NCBI GenBank assembly: GCA_014706295.1
Contig: JACSVZ010000004.1
Span: forward strand, 62,001 to 126,000
Direction of reading: 5' to 3'
Length of the DNA: 64,000 bases
From: Lycocorax pyrrhopterus obiensis
Lineage: Eukaryota; Chordata; Aves; Passeriformes; Paradisaeidae
Shown here: in pieces, positions 60,401 to 64,000 of the stretch
Numbering within the stretch: the first letter of the stretch is position 1
How the letters are laid out: each line of letters begins with the position of its first letter
Translations under genes and position numbers: made by a program
The notes under the pieces: generated by a model
The model's input: the letters and a program-made list of their open reading frames with translations, nothing else
What the model was told of the DNA's origin: nothing
Databases searched by the model: none

Positions 60401-61278
60401 GTACCTGAGCTGAGAACTCATTCTGCTTGGTGATGGAGAGCCCTCTGTACCCTCCCAGCTGCTGCCCTGGTGATCCCCTACCAACAGAGATGTGGGTGAG
60501 TCAAACTGCAGGAACACTTCACCCTCGTGCTTAGCTACAGCACCACTCTGTAACACTGCCTGCAGTCCCCCTCCCCCAGCAGCCGTGGGAGCGCCACGAG
60601 AGCTTCCCGGGTTTTGCACACTTAGGGACTGCTGAATCCCTTCATCACACTTCCCATAAGCGGAGAGTTGCTTTGGAAGTGTGATGCTCTGACCAACTTG
60701 TTGCTGTGAGAAAGCACTTCAAATCCTCCTCTCCTCCCCACTCTGGCTTTTCCAGGGAAAGATGGTGTTGGAAGACTAACCGGAGGGGAGGTGATAGCAG
60801 AGAACCTGCTGCTGAGGACATGAACAGTGGGTCAGGGTACCAGCCCAGGAGGCTGGAGGAAATCCTCTCCCAGTGTGCCCTGGAGCTGGTGTGGCAGATG
60901 GGGTAGGAAAGCGGATAGGAGACGATAAGGCTGTAGGTGCGGCCTGGCTAATGGGCAGCTACAGTGAGGTGCCCCCACTGCTCCTGGCTCGGCACGGTCA
61001 CATCCAAGCCCTGCTGTGAGATAATGGCACTCTCAGAGTCACTTCACCTGGTGAGGACTCCCCACAGTCGGTCCCATGTGTGCCCAGGAGGGATTATAAC
61101 AAACCTCGCAGGCACGCAGCAATCCCGTTTCAGCTCTGAAAACAGCCAGGGAAACGTGCAGGTTTTGGGAAGCAGCAGCAGCAGGCTCCTTACCTATGAC
61201 AGATGTGAATAGCTCGGGAGCGGAGCTTCCTGCTGCCATGAAAGTTGCCCCAGCCACATCTTCGCTAAGATGCAGGCG
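24320..61278 (-). CDS. SLC24A3: SLC24A3 (NCKX3), partial: 13 exons to the stop codon
   Basis: Potassium-dependent sodium/calcium exchanger 3, a membrane antiporter that extrudes Ca2+ together with K+ in exchange for Na+ (family knowledge). The joined exons (61194-61278, 59246-59349, 48073-48147, 44940-44965, 43306-43359, 41623-41756, 38909-39069, 38087-38357, 36348-36514, 35441-35555, 34472-34584, 25438-25503, 24320-24469) total 1521 nt, or 506 residues plus stop, in one unbroken frame. In-window residues 17-22 are the alpha-1 motif GSSAPE. Residues 382-387 are the alpha-2 motif GTSVPD, and Asp414 lies 27 residues further on, as expected of this family. The cytosolic loop has a run of Glu, Asp and Asn at about 265-294. 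The match to NCKX3, as remembered, is much closer than to NCKX4 or NCKX2, notably in the loop and in the C-terminal MCRDH. The start codon, signal region and first membrane segment are missing because they lie beyond the window end. The remembered mammalian protein is about 644 residues. Confidence 0.97.
24470..25437 (-). other. SLC24A3: SLC24A3 last intron, 0.97 kb
   Basis: Donor GTATGT and acceptor TTGTAG confirmed. It contains a C9 run near 24925. Nothing else was recognised. Confidence 0.9.
25438..25503 (-). CDS. SLC24A3: SLC24A3 exon: penultimate coding exon
   Basis: This 66-nt exon (22 codons, phase 0 at both ends) encodes [20 protein letters not shown] then VT. The acceptor is CCTTCTTTTGCAG and the donor GTATGT. 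It holds most of one membrane helix of the C-terminal domain. It sits after a 9-kb intron that contains the longest CR1 fragment of the window. Confidence 0.97.
31508..31560 (-). mobile_element. Possible CR1 3'-end relic
   Basis: GAATCACAGAAAAACAAGGC followed by GGAGGGGGCTTCTAGGAGGCTC resembles the complement of a CR1 3' end. It is short and weak. Confidence 0.3.
32537..33773 (+). mobile_element. CR1 LINE, 5'-truncated and decayed
   Basis: Translating the plus strand in shifting frames gives a series of CR1 ORF2 reverse-transcriptase and C-terminal landmarks in the right order: the VSL..IPGK.ME start near 32560, a degraded SKAFDTVSH-like segment near 32750, the DRLEK segment near 33040, AEKDL near 33170, the [12 protein letters not shown] segment near 33325 and the typical 3' end TTCTGTGATTCT at about 33760-33771. 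Stops and frameshifts interrupt it throughout, so it is a dead copy. CR1 is the main LINE of birds and also occurs in other reptiles. It is antisense to SLC24A3. Confidence 0.88.
34472..34584 (-). CDS. SLC24A3: SLC24A3 exon: alpha-2 repeat, second half
   Basis: This 113-nt exon completes the split Gly and encodes [20 protein letters not shown] and then [17 protein letters not shown]. The acceptor is TTCCTGCAG and the donor GTAAGTCC. Asp414 in SNVFDI corresponds to Asp575 of NCKX2, the residue that makes transport K+-dependent (family knowledge). Its presence argues for a normal NCKX, not a K+-independent exchanger. A G-rich tract lies 137 nt upstream of this acceptor in the transcript. Confidence 0.98.
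34585..35440 (-). other. SLC24A3: SLC24A3 intron, 0.86 kb, splitting alpha-2
   Basis: Splits the alpha-2 repeat between GTSVPD and SNVFDI. It contains the C-rich repeat 34721-34749, which is G-rich in the pre-mRNA. Confidence 0.9.
34721..34749 (+). repeat. C-rich tandem repeat (G-rich in SLC24A3 pre-mRNA)
   Basis: C-runs of 4 to 9 separated by single G at 34725, 34735 and 34745, i.e. a 10-bp period. In the gene's sense strand this gives four or more G-tracts of at least four, the requirement for a G-quadruplex. It lies 137 nt upstream of the acceptor of the 34472 exon. Confidence 0.85.
35441..35555 (-). CDS. SLC24A3: SLC24A3 exon: alpha-2 repeat, first half
   Basis: This 115-nt exon encodes [20 protein letters not shown], then [18 protein letters not shown] and one base of Gly. 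The acceptor is CTCTCCTTAG (a TAG acceptor) and the donor GTAGGT. GTSVPD is the alpha-2 counterpart of GSSAPE; its Asp (in-window residue 387) corresponds to Asp548 of NCKX2, needed for Ca2+ and K+ transport (family knowledge). Confidence 0.98.
35556..36347 (-). other. SLC24A3: SLC24A3 intron, 0.8 kb
   Basis: Joins the pre-alpha-2 helices to the alpha-2 repeat exon. The donor is GTACGT and the acceptor TTAG. Nothing else was recognised. Confidence 0.9.
36348..36514 (-). CDS. SLC24A3: SLC24A3 exon: first helices after the loop
   Basis: This 167-nt exon completes a Ser codon and encodes 55 codons. Landmarks are [40 protein letters not shown] and MMVWM. The acceptor is GTTTGGCAG and the donor GTACGT. 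It contains two hydrophobic helices joined by the PNCNKP loop. It brings the chain from the cytosolic loop back into the membrane, ahead of the alpha-2 repeat. Confidence 0.97.
36515..38086 (-). other. SLC24A3: SLC24A3 intron, 1.6 kb, with CR1
   Basis: Contains a CR1 3' fragment in antisense to the gene (36835-37168) with an internal short duplication. Open frames continuing past the 38087 exon donor are intronic read-through. Confidence 0.9.
36835..37168 (+). mobile_element. CR1 LINE 3' fragment
   Basis: From about 36995 the plus strand follows the CR1 3' consensus (as remembered): GTGAGGGTGGTCCAACATTG, GAACAGGTGTCCA, TGGACACAGG, GACCTGCTCTGAGCAGGGGC and GATCTCCAGAGGTCCATGCC. The left part (36835-36990) is less certain. 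It contains a 25-bp-period duplication of CACAAGGGAATTACAAAA at 36875 and 36900. Confidence 0.8.
38087..38357 (-). CDS. SLC24A3: SLC24A3 exon: acidic loop
   Basis: This is the largest exon in the window: 271 nt, 90 codons plus one base. It opens [20 protein letters not shown] and ends YTPFDLP. Codons for in-window residues 265-294 are almost all Glu, Asp or Asn, forming runs of up to five Glu and six Asp. The acceptor is CTTATTTACAG and the donor GTAAGA. The remembered mammalian NCKX3 has the same acidic stretch with slightly different run lengths, so this bird copy is probably a length variant, not an error. An acidic cytosolic stretch may bind or sense cations, but that is inference. Confidence 0.97.
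38358..38908 (-). other. SLC24A3: SLC24A3 intron, 0.55 kb
   Basis: The shortest intron in the window. No embedded feature was recognised. Confidence 0.9.
38909..39069 (-). CDS. SLC24A3: SLC24A3 exon: central cytosolic loop
   Basis: This 161-nt exon encodes 53 codons after a split Gly. They run from [20 protein letters not shown] through [17 protein letters not shown] to MASRMLINE. The acceptor is TTGGCTGCAG and the donor GTGTGT (AATGAG|GTGTGT), which is non-consensus at +3 to +5. The exon includes RKAS, a possible basophilic-kinase site (inference only). It ends in phase 0. Confidence 0.97.
39070..41622 (-). other. SLC24A3: SLC24A3 intron, 2.6 kb
   Basis: No repeat family was recognised apart from a short A/C-rich run near 39929-39955. 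Open frames in the 39.3-39.9 kb part have no family resemblance and lie in an intron. Confidence 0.9.
41623..41756 (-). CDS. SLC24A3: SLC24A3 exon: start of cytosolic loop
   Basis: This 134-nt exon gives the last base of the split Lys, then 44 codons beginning [20 protein letters not shown] and ending in the hydrophobic patch ATVVLLKK, plus one base. The acceptor ends TGCAG and the donor is GTAACT, a slightly weak but usable site. In the family this is the first part of the large loop between the two transport domains. The [11 protein letters not shown] stretch is a recognisable NCKX3 landmark (remembered). Confidence 0.96.
41757..43305 (-). other. SLC24A3: SLC24A3 intron, 1.5 kb, with CR1
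   Basis: Contains a CR1 3' fragment in the same orientation as the gene at 42972-43245, and an A-run near 42347-42360. Confidence 0.9.
42972..43245 (-). mobile_element. CR1 LINE 3' fragment
   Basis: The minus strand encodes a stretch with [26 protein letters not shown] and ALRDMA, which matches the CR1 ORF2 C-terminus. The plus strand begins with the CR1 3'-end complement CACAGATTCACAGGATGGCT. It is in the same orientation as SLC24A3 and lies 60 nt downstream of the donor of the 54-nt exon. Confidence 0.88.
43306..43359 (-). CDS. SLC24A3: SLC24A3 exon: membrane segment before the loop
   Basis: This 54-nt exon completes a Trp codon and encodes [17 protein letters not shown] plus two bases of a Lys codon. 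The acceptor is GTTTCCAG and the donor GTAAGTC. Almost the whole exon is one hydrophobic helix leading into the cytosolic loop. It starts and ends at the same codon phase, so skipping would be in frame. A CR1 fragment (42972-43245) begins only about 60 nt past its donor. Confidence 0.96.
43360..44939 (-). other. SLC24A3: SLC24A3 intron, 1.6 kb
   Basis: Carries a long T-run near 44177-44198 (A-run in the transcript) and no recognised transposon. GT and AG ends were confirmed. Confidence 0.9.
44940..44965 (-). CDS. SLC24A3: SLC24A3 26-nt microexon
   Basis: This microexon of 26 nt encodes FIYDERVS plus the first two bases of a Trp codon. The acceptor is TTTTCTCCACAG and the donor GTAAGTG, both strong. 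It bridges the 48073 and 43306 exons exactly: without it the frame shifts and the remembered NCKX3 sequence (FIYDEKVSWWESL) is interrupted. It is too short to be found by ORF or ab initio methods and was located by its expected peptide. The residues form the short loop between two membrane helices. Confidence 0.95.
44966..48072 (-). other. SLC24A3: SLC24A3 intron, 3.1 kb, with minisatellite
   Basis: Contains the two-module minisatellite at 45543-46109 and an adjoining GC-rich, CpG-containing stretch to about 46420. The remainder is anonymous. Confidence 0.9.
45543..46109 (+). repeat. GC-rich minisatellite built of 32-bp and 14-bp modules
   Basis: The array is made of a 32-bp module A (begins GAGGGAAGGACCAGCGCCAT) and a 14-bp module B (GAGGGAAGGTGTGT and close variants) that shares A's first nine bases. 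Read by eye there are about 12 good A copies plus two diverged ones at the right end, and 8 B copies. From 45786 to 46015 the modules alternate A-B five times, giving a 46-bp higher-order unit. A 9-bp partial unit sits at 45699-45707. The minus strand lacks stop codons in all three frames, which produces spurious Pro/His/Ser-rich frames of up to 330 codons. It lies in an SLC24A3 intron. Confidence 0.93.
48073..48147 (-). CDS. SLC24A3: SLC24A3 exon: membrane segment after alpha-1
   Basis: This 75-nt exon (25 codons, phase 0 to phase 0) encodes [20 protein letters not shown] and then VALIV. The acceptor is CCCAG and the donor GTAAGT. The C-terminal half ([11 protein letters not shown]) is a membrane helix. 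The intron before it is the longest complete one in the window (11.1 kb). Because the exon length is a multiple of three and both ends are phase 0, skipping would keep the frame but lose a membrane span. Confidence 0.96.
51537..51655 (-). mobile_element. CR1 LINE 3'-end relic
   Basis: The plus strand reads AGAATCACAGAACTGTTTAG followed by GGAAAAGCCCTCAAACCTCACC and CAGCACCGCCAAGGCAACCG, the reverse complement of a CR1 3' end. It lies in the 11-kb intron in the same orientation as the gene. Confidence 0.75.
57301..57370 (+). repeat. A/C low-complexity stretch
   Basis: A-runs of up to about 18 mixed with CCCCC, CAAAC and CAACAA units, inside the 11-kb SLC24A3 intron. It creates a spurious Phe/Val-rich frame on the minus strand. 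It may be an old poly(A)-derived simple repeat, but no adjoining retroelement was recognised. Confidence 0.75.
59246..59349 (-). CDS. SLC24A3: SLC24A3 exon: alpha-1 repeat, second half
   Basis: This 104-nt exon completes the split Gly and encodes 34 further residues, including [20 protein letters not shown] and ending in GLFAGQ. The acceptor is TTTTTCAG and the donor GTAAGAG. The GSAVFN stretch is the second alpha-1 membrane helix, which pairs with GSSAPE to form the ion-binding centre in this family. The frame runs on from the 61194 exon without a break and ends in phase 0. Confidence 0.97.
59350..61193 (-). other. SLC24A3: SLC24A3 intron, 1.8 kb
   Basis: Separates the two alpha-1 exons. 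GT and AG ends are confirmed. No repeat or further coding segment was recognised. Confidence 0.9.
61194..61278 (-). CDS. SLC24A3: SLC24A3 exon: start of alpha-1 repeat
   Basis: This 85-nt exon encodes [20 protein letters not shown] and on through PELFTSVI, plus the first base of a Gly codon. The acceptor is a pyrimidine-rich TTTCTCTGCAG and the donor is GTAAGG. It carries the GSSAPE signature; the Glu (in-window residue 22) corresponds to the cation-binding Glu188 of NCKX2 (family knowledge). It begins in phase 0 and ends in phase 1. The exon before it, expected to encode a segment ending in KICE, was not found up to 64000. Confidence 0.97.
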
Positions 61279-64000
61279 CTGCAGAGAAACACAGAGCCAC
61301 TGATTACCACACTGAGCAGCTGAAGGAATTCCACTCCCAACGCTAAACTGCCTGCCCAGAGCGGATACCTGTAAAGTTCAGCATAAACAAAGGTTAAGTG
61401 CAGGGGGAAAGTCACCACAGGCATTGGCTACTGAAGCCAGCATGGCCTGGCAGAGAGGGCAGGTTATGCCAGTGACACCTCTAGAGAGGAGGGGAAGGTA
61501 GCTTCACCACTCACAGGTCTGCTCCATGACCCCAGCAACACACACCTTTATCTCTTGCCCTTTGGCCCATAAAGGCTCAGGCTTGGTTCACCCCCAGCCA
61601 CCTTCCCTGGTACTACTTACGCCTCGGACATTTACCCTCTCCTTACCCCCTTTCTCCCGGGCTACATCACTTACCTCCTGTACTTGTCCCTCAGCAGTAC
61701 CCAGGGACCATCTAAAAAATGGGAGCTTCTGGAAAGGGAAAGGACCCACTGTTCTATGAAAACTTCATCAGCACATGCTGCTTCCAAAGATTTCCTTGGT
61801 TAATTACACCCTCTATGTTTTCTGCACTCCCACTGCTCCATCTGCACCAGCTGCTGCTCAGCAGATGCCACAAGACACCCTCTCCTGCTGAAGAGGAGCA
61901 ACAACCAGCTCCTGCCATACGGCCACCACCCCTGAGCTGTTACTACACCAAGGCAGCGGCTGCCACTGTGGGAGCACAGGAGAGGCAGCCAGGAGCACGG
62001 GGAAGGCAGCCCAGGGTGGTTGGAAGTGTCCCTGGCAGCGCTGGCTTTTGAGGCAGCCCCCCACAGCCTGTCAGGACACAGGAAACCTCCCTCTGCCCCC
62101 GCTCCCCTGCAACACTTCAGGGCTCCTCTGCTGCTTCACCCTTGCCAAAGTACCTTTGCACAGAGACAAGAGTGCAGAAATCCTCATAGCAGCCTTTTCT
62201 GAAGATTCCACGGCAGATATTCCTGGCCCTTAAGGGAGAGTAACTCTATCCACTGACCACACGTAGGTAACAACCCTTCGTACATAAGTTATGGGGACAA
62301 GGGAAAAGTATGGGATGTGCCCTCACCAGGAATGCCTTTGAAGCAGAAGACCATGGCATTGCTGGAGTGCCATAAAAGCTTGTGGAACCCGATAAAATAC
62401 AGCTTCATGGAAAATGTTTTTTTTAAACAGGATTAAAACTATCATGGAAGAAGTTTGCAGGACCAGAAGCAGATCCCCAAAGGCCAGGTTCTTCTGCAGG
62501 ATGCTCTCTGAAACTATGGAGACAGCCATCCTACAATAGCTGCTGGAACTCACGGTGCCTCTTGAAAGCAACGCCACCAGCCAAGGAAACCAGCTGTGCT
62601 GACTTCCTGGGGGGGGGTGGTTTTATTCAAAGCTACAGTACGTGCCCTCGAGGACAGTTTGTAGAGAATTCACTGAAATGCACATGATGATTAAGCTGAT
62701 ACCACAGAGCAGAAAACAGCGCCCTGTGTAGGAGGCAAAAACGTATTTGCAGACAAATGTTTGCCACTGACGTCGTGTAAACGCTCTGTAACACCAGGAA
62801 TGGAGCAGCCGGGCAAGTGCAAGGAGAAACTGCTTTACAAAACAAAATAAAATCAGGGTTTTGTCATAAGTACATCTGAACTAACACAGAATGTGACTGC
62901 CTACCACAGCGAGTGTTCTGGAGCAAGTTCTCATGTCAACACACACATTTGGGAGTGCAAATAGCTTGTTGGTTCAACTCAACAACTGCTTCCCAAACTA
63001 GATGGAGCTAAGCCAGAAAAAGGACATTTATTTTAGAATTAGAGCATCTAAACTGTGAGCAGACGTAGAATAACTACCGGTTGATCTTCAAGGCCAAAAA
63101 AGCCTTCAGGCAGGAGGCCTGTATTCTTGGTGCAAAAAATATGTAAAAATATTTGAATGCCCCCAGACATCACCTACGGGGTGAGAAAAAGACCTTTCTG
63201 GAAGAGGATTGAGCAGGAGCAATAGAACAGTTCAAGCCTGATCCATTTCTGTGACCCATTTTGATTATCTCCAATGACACAGCACCTTTCTCCTGGACTG
63301 TAACTTCCCAATACAAGTACTCCAGATCTGGTGTTCAATTGCTAAGCTTTCTCTTTTACACACGGCTGAATGAAAACTGTTATCGTCTTCTTATTGGTGG
63401 TGCTGGATAACAAAATGGCTCAGAACCACTAAGGCACACGAGGGCCTGTTGTGAGAAGACAACAAACAACCGAAAAAGCAAAGATCTGGGCAAGCAAAAA
63501 CTGCCTTCTAGTGCCCAGGGGCCTGCAAATACTGCAGCAAATCACACAGGGAGGGTGTTTGCTTTTTAGGCATCAGATGTCTGTACAAACCCAAGCACAC
63601 GTGAGAACTTGTCAGAAGAACAAAGGGCACCGTAAGGCTGGCACTTGTTTAACCAACTGCTGGGGCGGGTAGAGACACACAAATCCTGCATGTGCAGAGA
63701 GTTAATGACCATAAAAGAGGGACCTCTGCAGCCTGCGAGTCCCCTGCTTGTGACAATGAGGTTTACCACCAGTGAAATTAGAAACTGTTAACACCATGCA
63801 CAGTGTTTCCTGTTGTCATTTGTGAACACAGTCAAGGATAACATTTCCACTGAGCAGTGCAGGAAACAGAGGTTCAGGGAAGCGATGGAGCTTGTCCGTG
63901 GACACTCAGAGCCCCTGGCAGAACTGTAACAGGAGCCAGTGCTCCACAGACCCAGGTCAGGCCTCTGGGCCATGAGTGAGGCTCAATCAAAACACACTCA
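61279..64000 (-). other. SLC24A3: SLC24A3 intron (partial), upstream of first visible exon
   Basis: The sequence upstream of the 61194 exon in the transcript was searched for the expected preceding exon (peptide ending CDDFFVPSLEKICE) without success, so the intron runs off the window. It contains a G9 tract near 62609 and no recognised repeat or gene. Confidence 0.8.

Noticed and set aside
1..64000. CRISPR arrays, bacterial operons, integrated viral genes, tRNA and rRNA genes
   Set aside because: No spaced direct repeats, ribosome-binding-site-led gene clusters, viral protein motifs or cloverleaf-forming sequences were recognised. The gene structure is clearly that of a vertebrate chromosome.

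Overview
This is vertebrate nuclear DNA, most likely from a bird. The protein exons have GT/AG introns, and the dispersed repeats I can recognise are CR1-type LINE fragments, which dominate avian genomes. There is no sign of bacterial, viral or organellar gene content. The species cannot be named from the sequence alone.

The one protein-coding gene that can be proved here is SLC24A3 (NCKX3, a K+-dependent Na+/Ca2+ exchanger), on the minus strand. Thirteen consecutive coding exons lie between 61278 (most 5') and 24320 (stop codon). Every junction was checked for an acceptor AG, a donor GT and a continuous reading frame. Together they encode the last 506 residues of the protein: both alpha repeats with their ion-binding acidic residues, the acidic cytosolic loop and the C-terminal membrane domain. 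The start codon, the N-terminal region and the first membrane segment must lie beyond position 64000. The introns (0.6 to 11 kb) hold CR1 fragments, a two-module GC-rich minisatellite (45543-46109), a G-rich tract just before one acceptor and otherwise anonymous sequence.

Below 24320 lies the SLC24A3 3' UTR, whose end is not resolved, and then flanking DNA without recognisable genes. A CpG island at about 5750-6490 with an NRF1 palindrome and GC boxes is the only promoter-like region. A good splice donor on its minus strand suggests a non-coding first exon of the next gene on the same strand. Vertebrate gene order makes RIN2 the best guess, but no RIN2 coding exon is visible in 1-5700, so that identity is inference.

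Most longer open frames in the window are chance products of GC-rich, repetitive or low-complexity DNA. I found no evidence for a novel biological system. The points most worth a second look are the modular minisatellite, the intronic G-tract, the 26-nt microexon, the frame-preserving membrane exons and the unassigned CpG island.
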